A DNA stretch of 64,000 bases, taken from Streptomyces flavochromogenes. Its GTDB lineage: Bacteria > Actinomycetota > Actinomycetes > Streptomycetales > Streptomycetaceae. A model generated the notes under the pieces. That model had not been told where the DNA came from and did no database searches. It was given only the letters and a program-made list of their open reading frames with translations. The stretch lies in NCBI RefSeq assembly GCF_000717595.1, contig NZ_JNZO01000031.1, positions 1 to 64,000 on the forward strand, read 5' to 3'. The translations under genes and the position numbers were made by a program. The stretch's first letter is position 1; each line of letters opens with the position of its first letter. This document shows positions 23,864-32,092 of this stretch, piece after piece.

Positions 23864-24601
23864 CTACTTGTTCGCGGCGGCGACCGCGGCGACGGCCTCC
23901 TTGGCCGCCTTCACCGCACCGTTCATGATCGTCGGGTCCGACGGGGTGGTCGCGCCCGCGTACCCGGCGCCGTTGTACGAGAGCAGCACCAGCACATTGC
24001 CCGTACGCGCCACGATCGAGCCGTAGACGAAGTCCTCGTTCGTCTTGCGCAGCTGGTACGCGACGGACTTCGCCTCGTCGCCGATGCCCGTGGCCGTGGT
24101 GGTGCGGACCTTCGTCGCGCCCGGGGTCTCCTCGACCTTGGCGAGCTCCTTCGCCAGGTTCTCCTGCGCGCGCTCCTGGCCGCTGCCGAGCGCGGCGTCC
24201 GACTCGTACCGGTAGAAGGACACGTCGAGCCAGCGGTACTGCGAGCCCTTCACGCCCTTGTCGTCCAGGCCGTTCCACGAGCAGCCGCTGCGGCTGCCGA
24301 GGTCGCTGGAGACGGCCGGCGTGCCGTTCTTGGTCTTCGCCTTGGGCACGAGCGAGGACGTCGTCGCCGCGGCGATCGCCTTGCAGGCCTCCGGCAGCTT
24401 CGCGAACTTCGCCGGCTCGACCGTCTTCGTCGTCTGCGAGGGCGAGGGAGCGGCGGAGGCCGACGAGGCCGCCTTGTCCTTGGAACCCGTCGAGCCGGAG
24501 CCACCGTCACCGGAGTCCGAGGAGCAGCCTGCGACGACGAGCATCACCGGGACGGCGGCGCAGGCGAGTATGCGGGTGAGTCGCGGGGCTGTTCGCTGCA
24601 T
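23864..24601 (-). CDS. DUF3558 lipoprotein (first of a pair)
   Basis: A 245-residue secreted lipoprotein. The signal peptide has the lipobox VVAGC (Cys26), then a Ser/Gly/Ala-rich linker (27-75) and a DUF3558 domain with LPEACKAIAA and SDLGSRSGCSWNG carrying the paired cysteines. Actinobacterial DUF3558 lipoproteins lie on the outer face of the membrane; their function is unknown. It is the second gene in the leftward direction after a related lipoprotein, 88 bases downstream. Confidence 0.85.
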   Translation of the reverse strand: MQRTAPRLTRILACAAVPVMLVVAGCSSDSGDGGSGSTGSKDKAASSASAAPSPSQTTKTVEPAKFAKLPEACKAIAAATTSSLVPKAKTKNGTPAVSSDLGSRSGCSWNGLDDKGVKGSQYRWLDVSFYRYESDAALGSGQERAQENLAKELAKVEETPGATKVRTTTATGIGDEAKSVAYQLRKTNEDFVYGSIVARTGNVLVLLSYNGAGYAGATTPSDPTIMNGAVKAAKEAVAAVAAANK

Positions 24602-24689
24602 GGTTCCTTCAGTCGCTTGTCGTACGGGTCCGGCCGGTACGCCGACACGTTACGTGGTGTCCGTCCGCTCACGGAGCGGATGCGGACCG

Positions 24690-25643
24690 CTACTCCTCCA
24701 GGCGTTCGGCGAGCAGCCGGGCCAGGTTCCGGGCCTTTTCCTGCAGCTCCGTGCTGTCGGGGGCCTCGGCCGAACCGGTCGTCTGCTCCCGGTAGGAGAC
24801 CGTCACGATGACGTTGGATGTGCGGAACACCACGCTGACGGCACGCTGATGGCCGTTCGCGCCGACCGTGCTCAGGGTGTCGTCGAGGTACGCGACGTTC
24901 CCGAGGCCCCCGAGGACACGGGGTTCGAGCCCGGTGGGCGAGGGGCTCGACGGGGTGGCCCCGGACGAGGGCGGGGTGGCGCCGGCGGGAGGCTTGCCCG
25001 CCGGGGCGTCGCCGGGCTTGCCGGCACCCGTCGTGGCACCCGGCGCGGCCGCGCCCTGTGTCGCGCCGGGAGGCCGACCGCTCGCCGTGGAGGTGCCCTG
25101 GGGTGTCGCGGTGGCCGAGGGCGTCGTCGTCGCGGGCGGGGCGGTCGTCGGCGGCGCGGTCGGGGGCAGCGGGATACCGGCCGCGAGCTGCTTGCGGACG
25201 AACACCTCCTGCGCCCGGTCGTCGTCGCTGACGGCGGTGTCGTACGAGACCACCCGCTCGATGTCGAGCGCCAGCCGGTGCGAGATGTCCGGGGTGTCGG
25301 CCTTCCAGGTGCACCCGACCCGCCGGTCGGTGTCGTACGTCACGGACGCGACGCCGCGGTACGCCTTGTCGCGCTCGGCGTCGGCGAGGGCGGCGGCGCC
25401 CGGGAGCAGGTCCTTGAGCGTCGCCTGGGGGACGGCGCCGCAGGGCTCGAAGAGCGTGCGGTAGCGGCCCGGGGGTGCGACGGGCGCGGCGGGGCCGGCC
25501 TTGGCGTCGACGGCGATGTCGTCGGCCGGGGTGCCGGACGAGCAGCCCGTGAGGCCGATTCCGAGGCCGAGGCCGAGTGTGAGGACGACGGCGGTGCGAG
25601 CCGTGGACCCGGTGCGACCGGGGGTGTACCTCTTTCGCTGCAC
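24690..25643 (-). CDS. DUF3558 lipoprotein (second of a pair)
   Basis: A 317-residue lipoprotein paralogous to its downstream neighbour. Signal peptide with lipobox LTGC (Cys34), DUF3558-like CGAVPQATLKDLLPGA and RRVGCTWKAD with the conserved Cys pair, and C-terminal VVFRTSNVIVTVSYRE. A roughly 70-residue Pro/Thr/Ala/Gly-rich linker interrupts the domain (about residues 175-245), which the smaller paralogue lacks. GTG 25643 follows AAGGGAG at 9 bases; the frame back to 25715 would put a non-signal sequence before the signal peptide. Confidence 0.83.
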   Translation of the reverse strand: MQRKRYTPGRTGSTARTAVVLTLGLGLGIGLTGCSSGTPADDIAVDAKAGPAAPVAPPGRYRTLFEPCGAVPQATLKDLLPGAAALADAERDKAYRGVASVTYDTDRRVGCTWKADTPDISHRLALDIERVVSYDTAVSDDDRAQEVFVRKQLAAGIPLPPTAPPTTAPPATTTPSATATPQGTSTASGRPPGATQGAAAPGATTGAGKPGDAPAGKPPAGATPPSSGATPSSPSPTGLEPRVLGGLGNVAYLDDTLSTVGANGHQRAVSVVFRTSNVIVTVSYREQTTGSAEAPDSTELQEKARNLARLLAERLEE

Positions 25644-25817
25644 GCTCCCAGGCTCCCTTCTCCCAAGGTCTTTCCCGAAAACTGTTTGCCGCGCGAACCC
25701 GGCCGATGGACACAATGTCTATCGCACACGCAGCTGTTGATGCCGGTCCGCTGTCACCTGTACGGGCTTTGGCTCCGGTTTTTGCGTTATCAGACTTTTC
25801 GGGGGAATCGAGGAAGT

Positions 25818-27011
25818 ATGTCGTACGTAGAGGTACCTGGGGCGAAAGTCCCCATCCGGATGTGGGCCGACCCCGCCACGGTGGAGGGCGGTGCCATGCA
25901 GCAGCTGCAGAACGTGGCGACGCTGCCGTGGATCAAGGGCCTCGCCGTGATGCCGGACGTGCATTACGGCAAGGGCGCGACGGTCGGGTCGGTGATCGCG
26001 ATGCAGGGGGCGGTCTGTCCCGCGGCGGTCGGTGTGGACATCGGCTGCGGCATGTCGGCGGTCAAGTCCTCGCTGACGGCGAACGACCTGCCGGGTGACC
26101 TGTCGAGGCTCCGCTCGAAGATCGAGCAGGCGATTCCGGTGGGCCGGGGTCTGCACCGGTCGGAGGTGGACCCGGGGCGGCTCTACCAGTTCCCGACGTC
26201 GGGCTGGGACGACTTCTGGTCGCGGTTCGACGGGGTCGCCGACGCGGTCAAGTTCCGTCAGGAGCGGGCGCGGCAGCAGATGGGAACGCTCGGAGGCGGC
26301 AACCATTTCATCGAGTTCTGTCTCGACGAGTCGGGCGCGGTCTGGCTGATGCTGCACTCCGGATCCCGGAACATCGGCAAGGAGCTCGCCGAGCACCACA
26401 TCGGCGAGGCGCAGAAGCTGCCGCACAACCAGGGGCTCGTCGATCGTGACCTGGCGGTCTTCGTCGCGGAGACCCCGCAGATGGCGTCCTACCGGAACGA
26501 CCTGTTCTGGGCCCAGGAGTACGCGAAGTACAACCGCGCGATCATGATGGCGCTCTTCCAGGAGGTCGTCCGCCGGGAGTTCCGCAAGGCCCGGGTGACC
26601 TTCGACCAGGTGATCTCCTGCCACCACAACTACGTGGCGGAGGAGCGGTACGACGGCATGGACCTGCTGGTCACGCGGAAGGGTGCGATCCGGGCAGGAT
26701 CCGGGGAGTTCGGGATCATCCCGGGTTCGATGGGCACGGGCTCGTACATCGTGAAGGGCCTGGGGAACGCGTCGTCCTTCAACTCCGCCTCGCACGGTGC
26801 GGGCCGGAAGATGAGCCGGAGCGCGGCGAAGCGGCGCTTCTCGACGCACGACCTGGAGGAGCAGACGCGGGGTGTGGAGTGCCGCAAGGACTCCGGCGTC
26901 GTGGACGAGATCCCGGGTGCGTACAAGTCGATCGAGAAGGTCATCGACCAGCAGCGGGACCTGGTGGAGGTCGTCGCCAAGCTGAAGCAGGTCATCTGTG
27001 TGAAGGGCTGA
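25818..27011 (+). CDS. rtcB: RtcB family RNA ligase
   Basis: A 397-residue GTP- and Mn-dependent ligase joining 2',3'-cyclic phosphate or 3'-phosphate RNA ends to 5'-OH ends. Metal-binding motifs seen: GVDIGCGMSAV (Asp74, Cys77), GTLGGGNHFIEF, MLHSGSRNIGK, CHHNYV and the guanylylation-site region SASHGAGRKMSR. Shorter than E. coli RtcB but typical of the actinobacterial form. ATG 25818 has GAGGAAG just upstream; the ORF reading back to 24258 is a chance extension across the antisense lipoprotein genes. No rtcA or rtcR is adjacent. In bacteria RtcB is tied to repair of damaged tRNA or rRNA. Confidence 0.95.
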   Translation: MSYVEVPGAKVPIRMWADPATVEGGAMQQLQNVATLPWIKGLAVMPDVHYGKGATVGSVIAMQGAVCPAAVGVDIGCGMSAVKSSLTANDLPGDLSRLRSKIEQAIPVGRGLHRSEVDPGRLYQFPTSGWDDFWSRFDGVADAVKFRQERARQQMGTLGGGNHFIEFCLDESGAVWLMLHSGSRNIGKELAEHHIGEAQKLPHNQGLVDRDLAVFVAETPQMASYRNDLFWAQEYAKYNRAIMMALFQEVVRREFRKARVTFDQVISCHHNYVAEERYDGMDLLVTRKGAIRAGSGEFGIIPGSMGTGSYIVKGLGNASSFNSASHGAGRKMSRSAAKRRFSTHDLEEQTRGVECRKDSGVVDEIPGAYKSIEKVIDQQRDLVEVVAKLKQVICVKG

Positions 27012-27061
27012 GTCGTTCCCGAAAGGGGCGCGGTCCGGGCGGGGCGAGCAGGGAGAGTCAG

Positions 27062-27096
27062 CGGGAGGGGCCTGCGCGGTGCGCAGGCCCCTCCCG
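27062..27096. terminator. Bidirectional terminator between rtcB and the SDR gene
   Basis: A perfect 16-bp stem around 27062-27077 and 27081-27096 with a GGT loop (CGGGAGGGGCCTGCGC on the left arm), between convergent genes. Confidence 0.9.
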
Positions 27097-27132
27097 TCTG
27101 TCCGCTCGGTCCGCTCGAACGGCTGGGTCTGC

Positions 27133-27897
27133 TCAGAGCTCGCGGTGGACCTTCGTGTTGGAGGCCTGGGCGCGGGGGCGGACGACCAGGAGGTCGATGT
27201 TGACGTGCGGGGGGCGGGTGCAGGCCCAGGTGATGGTGTCGGCCACGTCGTCGGCGGTGAGGGGTTCGGCCACGCCGGCGTAGACCTTGGCGGCCTTCTC
27301 GGTGTCGCCGCGGAAGCGGGTGGTGGCGAACTCGTCCGTCTTGACCATGCCGGGGGCGATCTCGATGACGCGGACCGGGGTGCCGACGATCTCCAGGCGG
27401 AGGGTCTCGGCGAGGACGCGCGCGCCGTTCTTCGCGACGACGTAGCCGGCGCCGCCCTCGTAGGTGGAGTGGCCGGCGGTCGAGGAGAGGACGACGACCG
27501 TGCCGTCGCCGCTGGCGGTGAGGGCCGGGAGCAGGGCCTGGGTCAGGTTCAGCGTGCCGATGACGTTGACCTCGTACATCTGGCGCCAGTCGGCCGGGTC
27601 GCCGGTGGCGACGGGGTCGGCGCCGAGGGCGCCGCCGGCGTTGTTGACCAGGACGGCGAGGGTCTGGAAGGCCGTGGCGAACTCGTCGACGGCGGCGCGG
27701 TCGGTGACGTCGAGGGCGTAGGCGGTGGCCTGGTGGCCGGCCTCGTTGATCTCGGCGGCCAGTTCCTCGATGCGGTCCTTGCGCCGGGCGGTGAGGACCA
27801 CGCGGTAGCCGGCGGCGGCGAGCTGCCTGGCCGTGGCGGCGCCGATTCCGCTGCTCGCTCCGGTGATGACGGCGATGGGGGTACCGGGGGCAGTCAT
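27133..27897 (-). CDS. Short-chain dehydrogenase/reductase (classical SDR)
   Basis: A 254-residue NAD(P)-dependent oxidoreductase. Cofactor motif TGASSGIGAA (residues 13-22), LVNNAGG, catalytic Ser in VVLSSTAGHS, and YVVAKNG as YxxxK. Arg residues after beta-2 (TARRKDR) suggest an NADP(H) preference. The closest general type is the serine/3-hydroxy acid dehydrogenase-like SDR (YdfG group), but the substrate is not readable. ATG 27897 has GAGGAG 9 bases upstream. Confidence 0.9.
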   Translation of the reverse strand: MTAPGTPIAVITGASSGIGAATARQLAAAGYRVVLTARRKDRIEELAAEINEAGHQATAYALDVTDRAAVDEFATAFQTLAVLVNNAGGALGADPVATGDPADWRQMYEVNVIGTLNLTQALLPALTASGDGTVVVLSSTAGHSTYEGGAGYVVAKNGARVLAETLRLEIVGTPVRVIEIAPGMVKTDEFATTRFRGDTEKAAKVYAGVAEPLTADDVADTITWACTRPPHVNIDLLVVRPRAQASNTKVHREL

Positions 27898-28051
27898 GAC
27901 GTCGTGCTCCTCGCGCAGGTGGTCGATTACGTCGATCGCCCGGCCAAGGATAGGCGGCGTCGATCTCGGAGGGCGCGGTGCGTGTGGGGGGCGGCCCGCC
28001 GGAGGGGACACGCCGGCTGATGGATTATCAGGAGATCTGAAGGTCTATGGG

Positions 28052-28057
28052 TATTTT
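28052..28057 (+). promoter_or_regulatory. Candidate -10 box of the secreted-protein gene
   Basis: TATTTT ends 6 bases before ATG 28064 in an unusually AT-rich patch. Confidence 0.45.
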
Positions 28058-28063
28058 GGCCTT

Positions 28064-28546
28064 ATGCGTGGATTGCGGAAGGCTGTGCTCGGGGTCGCTC
28101 TCGCGGCCGCGGTGGTGATGGGCGCGGGCACCGGTGCCGGTGCCGTGGGGCCGGTGGTGGGGCCCGAGGCGGACCTGTCCCATCACGGTCATGTCTCCCT
28201 CTGGGACGGGCGGGTCGGGGTCTGGCTGGTCAGCGAGAACTTCGGTCCCACCGATCTCTCCCAGGCGACGGTCCGGCTCGCGTTCTCCGTGCCGATGGCG
28301 GGCGGCCACGAGCTGCCGGAGGCCTGTCTGTGGAGCAGTGACCGGGTGGTCTCCTGCCGGACGGGCGAGCTGCCGGCCGCGGGGGGTGCCGGTGAGCTGG
28401 CGCTCGATCTGCGGACCGCGGGCCTTCCGGACGAGCTGACGGTGGAGATCAGCACCGCCTGGCGGGACGGCGTGGCCGACCGGAATCCGCGGAACGACCG
28501 GCACCGGGTGCTCGTGCTCGCCACCGGCGATCCTTACGTCTTCTGA
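28064..28546 (+). CDS. Small secreted protein of unknown function
   Basis: A 160-residue protein with an N-terminal signal peptide (MRGLRKAVLGVALAAAVVMG, predicted cleavage after AGA near residue 27). The mature part looks like a single beta-rich domain: HVSLWDGRVGVWLVSENFGP, RLAFSVPMAGG, two Cys (CLWSSDRVVSC) that could form a disulfide, and LTVEISTAWRDGV. It resembles extracellular CARDB/DUF11-type Ig-like folds in pattern only. Leaderless spacing supports ATG 28064. It converges on the monooxygenase gene with 11 bases between. Confidence 0.78.
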   Translation: MRGLRKAVLGVALAAAVVMGAGTGAGAVGPVVGPEADLSHHGHVSLWDGRVGVWLVSENFGPTDLSQATVRLAFSVPMAGGHELPEACLWSSDRVVSCRTGELPAAGGAGELALDLRTAGLPDELTVEISTAWRDGVADRNPRNDRHRVLVLATGDPYVF

Positions 28547-28557
28547 GTCTGAAGGGT

Positions 28558-30009
28558 TCAGCGGCTCGTCCAGTGGACGTAGCCGTCGGGGCGGACCAGC
28601 ACCGCGGTCCTCCGTGTCGGATCCGTCCAGGTGGCCCGAACGAGGCGCTCGGGGGAGACCGGGGCGGTCGGAGGCAGGGCCGGGATCCCGCCCTCCGGGG
28701 TGATCAGCACGAACTCGCCCGCTCGCAGCAGCTCGTAGAGACGGCCTTCGCGCAGGCGCGCATCCGGTGCGCGGCGGCCCGCGGGGCGCCTGGAGCCCGC
28801 CGGGGGCGCGTACGCGATGCCGAGTCCGCTGATCATGCCCATGGCGCGGGCGGAGGCGGGCCGTACCGCGCTGAGGAGCCGGGCGGCGAGGGAGCGGGCG
28901 GCGCGGGTGAGCGGGGTGTGGGCCATCGCGAGGCGCACGAGTGCGCCGCTGGTGCGGAGCACGGCGGCGCCGACGGGGTGGCGCTCGGACTGGTAGCTGT
29001 CGAGGAGGGCTTCGGGGGCGGGTGCGTCGCCGCGCAGGACGGCGGCGAGCTTCCAGGAGAGGTTGGCGGCGTCCTGGAGGCCGGTGTTCATGCCCTGGCC
29101 GCCGGCGGGGGAGTGGACGTGGGCGGCGTCGCCGGCGAGGAAGACCCGGCCCACGCGGTACGAGGGGGCCTGGCGCTCGTCGCTGTGGAAGCGGGAGATC
29201 CAGCGGGGGTCGTGCATGCCGAGGTCGGTGCCCAGGGCGCGACGGGTGATCTCGCGGACCTCGTCCAGGTCGACGGGTTCGGTGTCGGGGACCTGGCGGG
29301 TGCGGCTCCAGCCCATCACCCGGTACCAGCCGTCGCCGAAGGGGGCGAGGAAGGCGAAGGTGTCGCCGGAGCCGCTGACGCTGAACGCGTCGGTGGGTTC
29401 CTCCGCGAGACGCACGTCGGCGAGGACGAGGGAGCGGATCACGGATCCGCCGGGGAAGGGCAGGCCCAGGGCGGTGCGGACGGCGCTGCGGACGCCGTCC
29501 GTGCCGACCAGGTGGCGGGCGGTGAGGGTGAGGGGGGCTCCGTCGGGGTCGGTGAACTCCGCCGTCACCGTGTCGGCGTCCTGGCGCAGGCCGCGCAGCT
29601 CCGTGCCGTACCGGAAGGTGACCCCGGCGGCGACCGCCCGGCGCTCCAGGAGGCGCTCGACCTCGTACTGCGGGGTGACGAGCAGGTGGTTGAAGCGGCT
29701 GGGCAGCCGGGTGAGGTCGAGGTCCAGCCGGCCGAAGAGCCGTGCGGTGCCGAGGGTCGTGCCGGTGGCGACGAGTTCGTCCGCGAGACCGCGGGCGTCG
29801 AGCTGCTCCAGGGTGCGGGCGTGGACGCCGAAGGCGCGGGTCATGTTGGCGAAGCCGTGTGCGCGGCGCTCGACGAGGGTGACGTCCACGCCGGCGGTGG
29901 CGAGGTCGCCGGCGAGGAGCAGGCCGGTGGGGCCGGCGCCGATGACGAGGACCTGGGTGTCCGTCGGGTCGGTGGTCGTGGTGGTCTTCGGTGTCTCCGC
30001 GGTGCTCAT
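28558..30009 (-). CDS. FAD-dependent aromatic monooxygenase (PHBH/rifampicin monooxygenase-like)
   Basis: A 483-residue group A flavin hydroxylase. The N-terminal GxGxxG is LVIGAGPTGLLLAGDLA with the acidic VERR after beta-2. The DG motif is HLVGTDGVRSAV and the second FAD motif is VGRVFLAGDAAHVHSPAGGQGMNTGLQDAANLSWKL (listed only by its key GDAAH). It uses NAD(P)H and O2 to hydroxylate aromatic or polyketide substrates, including some antibiotics. ATG 30009 follows GGAGG. It is divergent from a TetR gene across 115 bases loaded with repeated operators, so TetR control is very likely. Confidence 0.9.
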   Translation of the reverse strand: MSTAETPKTTTTTDPTDTQVLVIGAGPTGLLLAGDLATAGVDVTLVERRAHGFANMTRAFGVHARTLEQLDARGLADELVATGTTLGTARLFGRLDLDLTRLPSRFNHLLVTPQYEVERLLERRAVAAGVTFRYGTELRGLRQDADTVTAEFTDPDGAPLTLTARHLVGTDGVRSAVRTALGLPFPGGSVIRSLVLADVRLAEEPTDAFSVSGSGDTFAFLAPFGDGWYRVMGWSRTRQVPDTEPVDLDEVREITRRALGTDLGMHDPRWISRFHSDERQAPSYRVGRVFLAGDAAHVHSPAGGQGMNTGLQDAANLSWKLAAVLRGDAPAPEALLDSYQSERHPVGAAVLRTSGALVRLAMAHTPLTRAARSLAARLLSAVRPASARAMGMISGLGIAYAPPAGSRRPAGRRAPDARLREGRLYELLRAGEFVLITPEGGIPALPPTAPVSPERLVRATWTDPTRRTAVLVRPDGYVHWTSR

Positions 30010-30038
30010 GGCTGCCTCCGGGGTGCCCACGGTCGTTT

Positions 30039-30124
30039 GCCAACGGCTGTTGGTCAACGCTTGTTGGCGACTGTAGAGGTGGCGCTGATGGAATGTCAAC
30101 GCCCGTTGGCCTACAGTTGTTGGT
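30039..30124. promoter_or_regulatory. Array of four related operator sites between the monooxygenase and TetR genes
   Basis: 16-bp sites: 30039-30054 GCCAACGGCTGTTGGT, 30053-30068 GTCAACGCTTGTTGGC, 30095-30110 GTCAACGCCCGTTGGC, and a degenerate 30109-30124 ending GTTGGT. Sites pair up with 14-base offset (2-base overlaps), and the pairs are 42 bases apart. The last covers the tetR -10 box (TACAGT, 30112-30117) and abuts its ATG. Confidence 0.82.
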
Positions 30125-30685
30125 ATGACGACCGCCCGCCGTTCCGACGCCACCAGAGCCGCGATCCTGGAGGCCGCCCGCGAGCGCTTCGCCTCCGACG
30201 GATACGACCGCGCCACCATCCGGTCCATCGCCCGGGACGCCGGGATCGATCCGTCGATGGTCATGCGCTACTACGGCAACAAGGAGGGCCTGTTCGCCGC
30301 CGCCTCGGAGATCGAGCTGAACCTGCCCGAGCTGGGCGGCCTGCCCGCCCGGCACGTCGGGGCCGTCCTGGTCACCCACTTCCTGGAGCGCTGGGAGCGG
30401 GACGACGTCCTCACCGGGCTGCTGCGGGTGGGGGTCACCAACGAGGCCGGGGCGGAACGGATGCGGGCGATCTTCGCCCAGCAGCTCGGGCCCGTCACCC
30501 GGGGCGTATGCCCCGACCCGGCGGAGGCGCCGCGGCGGGCGGCGCTCGTCGCGTCCCAGATCCTCGGCATGGCGCTCACCCGCTATGTGCTGCGGCTGCC
30601 GCCGGTCGTCGAGATGACGCCCGAGGAGATCGTGGCCTGGCTGGGCCCGACCGTGCAGCGTTATCTGACCGCCGAGGCGCCCTGA
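30125..30685 (+). CDS. TetR family regulator
   Basis: A 186-residue repressor. N-terminal TetR helix-turn-helix (residues 9-55: ILEAARERFASDGYDRATIRS, then IARDAGIDPSMVMRYYGNKE), followed by an all-helical ligand domain with a C-terminal LGPTVQRYL. It starts 7 bases after TACAGT with the operator between, so mRNA is probably leaderless and autoregulated. Divergent from the flavin monooxygenase, its presumed target; the inducer is probably the monooxygenase substrate. Confidence 0.91.
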   Translation: MTTARRSDATRAAILEAARERFASDGYDRATIRSIARDAGIDPSMVMRYYGNKEGLFAAASEIELNLPELGGLPARHVGAVLVTHFLERWERDDVLTGLLRVGVTNEAGAERMRAIFAQQLGPVTRGVCPDPAEAPRRAALVASQILGMALTRYVLRLPPVVEMTPEEIVAWLGPTVQRYLTAEAP

Positions 30686-30729
30686 GGGTGACCCTGGTCC
30701 GGGCCGGTGCGGGCCGGGTGCCTGGTTCG

Positions 30730-30735
30730 TACAAT
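30730..30735 (+). promoter_or_regulatory. Candidate -10 box of the MarR gene
   Basis: TACAAT ends 6 bases before ATG 30742, close to the ideal -10 sequence. Confidence 0.5.
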
Positions 30736-30741
30736 CTCTGC

Positions 30742-31227
30742 ATGACGCAGAAGAGTTCAGGTCGGCGCGAGGCGCTGATGACCGAGCTGTACGGGGAGGC
30801 CCGCCGCTACATGGCGGCGTACGCCCTGTTCAACCAGGCCGTCGCCGACCGTCTGGGGCTCCACCCGACCGATGTGCAGTGCCTGAACCTGCTCAGTCTG
30901 GAGGACGGTCCGGTGACCACCGGGCGGGTCGCCGAGCTGACCGGGCTCACCACGGGCTCCGCGACCCGGCTCGTCGACCGGCTCGAGCGGTCCGGCCATG
31001 TCACGAGGGAACGGGACACCGAGGACCGGCGCCGGGTCCTGGTGGCCCTCGTACCCGAGCGCATCGCCGAACTCGGCGCCCTGTGGCGCAAGCTCAACAG
31101 CACCTGGGGCACGATGTTCGACGTCTACAGCGACGCCGAGCTCGCCCTGCTCATCGCCCATATGCGGCGCACCGTCGAGATCAGCGCCGCGCAGATCGAG
31201 CGGCTGCGCGGCGGCGACCTGGACTGA
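30742..31227 (+). CDS. MarR family regulator
   Basis: A 161-residue winged-helix regulator. Helix-turn-helix VAELTGLTTGSATRLVDRLE with wing SGHVTRERDTEDRRRVLVAL (residues about 68-110); flanking helices form the dimer. Leaderless start at ATG 30742 (TACAAT, 6-base spacing). Its target is not obvious: it follows tetR by 56 bases in the same direction and converges on the Mut7-C gene. MarR proteins in such settings often sense phenolic compounds. Confidence 0.9.
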   Translation: MTQKSSGRREALMTELYGEARRYMAAYALFNQAVADRLGLHPTDVQCLNLLSLEDGPVTTGRVAELTGLTTGSATRLVDRLERSGHVTRERDTEDRRRVLVALVPERIAELGALWRKLNSTWGTMFDVYSDAELALLIAHMRRTVEISAAQIERLRGGDLD

Positions 31228-31300
31228 CCGGGGGCCGGACGGCGCGCTGCCGTTCGGCGGTCGCCCGTCGGCGGCGGGCCCGGGGACGGAGCGCGGGAGC

Positions 31301-32041
31301 TCAGCCGGCGGTCGCGCCGCCGAACTCGCGTACCGCGTCGGAGACGATCGCCTCCAGGCGGGCGTGGTGGGCGCCGCGCCAGTAGACCCGGCCGCACTCC
31401 ACGCACTCGGCGAACACGTCGTACGACTTCTCCGTGCCCTGCTCCAGACGCTCGCGCACCGTGTCCTTGTCGGCGTCGCTCAGCCGCCCGTTGCACGCCG
31501 TGCACCGCGTCCAGGGCATGAGCGGCGGTGCGAAGCGCTCCAGGACGTCGCGGAGCTGGTCCTCCGGGCGGTCGCTGTAGACGTAGGCCCCCGCCCACAG
31601 TTCGCGGCGGCGGAGCAGGCCGCGGTCCCGCGAGAGCATGACGCGCCGCTCGCGCGCGGAGAGCGCGGCCAGGGCGGGGTCGCCGATGTCCTCGCTCTCG
31701 TAGGCCGCGTCCACCCCGAGCAGCCGGAGCCGCCGGGCCAGCGTGCCGAGGTGTACGTCGAGCAGGAACCGGAGGGGCGCGCCCGGTCGCGTCGGCTGCG
31801 GGCGGGCGACGCCCTCCACCTCGACGGTCTCGCCCGCCGCGGGGACGTAGGAGACGTCGACGGGCCGTCCGTCGACCAGCAGCCGGCCGGCCTCGGTGAG
31901 CGGTACGCCGAGGGATTCCACGACGTGGCCGAGCGAGGAGGCGCCGTCCGTGGTCACGGGCGTGCGGCCCGAGCGGCGGTCGGCCGAGACGAAGAGCCCC
32001 AGGTCGGGGGCGAAGCTGATGTGGATCTCCGGTCCGTTCAC
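31301..32041 (-). CDS. Mut7-C RNase-domain protein with ubiquitin-like N-terminus
   Basis: A 246-residue protein in two parts. Residues 1-85 look like a ubiquitin/ThiS-like fold (IHISFAPDLGLF, VDGRPVDVSYVPAAGETVEV). Residues 90-240 are the Mut7-C domain: RFLLDVHLGTLARRLRLLG, the PIN-like acidic core (ESEDIGD, MLSRDRGLLRR) and a zinc ribbon with CTACNG and CVECGR. Mut7-C proteins are predicted RNases. GTG 32041 is the start, with GATCCT 6 bases upstream (leaderless). It converges on marR and stands alone. Confidence 0.87.
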   Translation of the reverse strand: MNGPEIHISFAPDLGLFVSADRRSGRTPVTTDGASSLGHVVESLGVPLTEAGRLLVDGRPVDVSYVPAAGETVEVEGVARPQPTRPGAPLRFLLDVHLGTLARRLRLLGVDAAYESEDIGDPALAALSARERRVMLSRDRGLLRRRELWAGAYVYSDRPEDQLRDVLERFAPPLMPWTRCTACNGRLSDADKDTVRERLEQGTEKSYDVFAECVECGRVYWRGAHHARLEAIVSDAVREFGGATAG

Positions 32042-32092
32042 GGGGACAGGATCGCACCGGGGCGGGGTGGGCGGCCAGGGAATTCGTCGCCG

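Noticed and set aside
24258..25817. Upstream extension of rtcB to a 917-residue protein
   Set aside because: The extra part is antisense to two lipoprotein genes, and the family N-terminus and ribosome-binding site are at 25818.
28573..30741. Plus-strand 884-codon frame ending in the MarR gene
   Set aside because: Everything before 30742 is antisense to the monooxygenase or out of frame with tetR; the MarR family start is at 30742.
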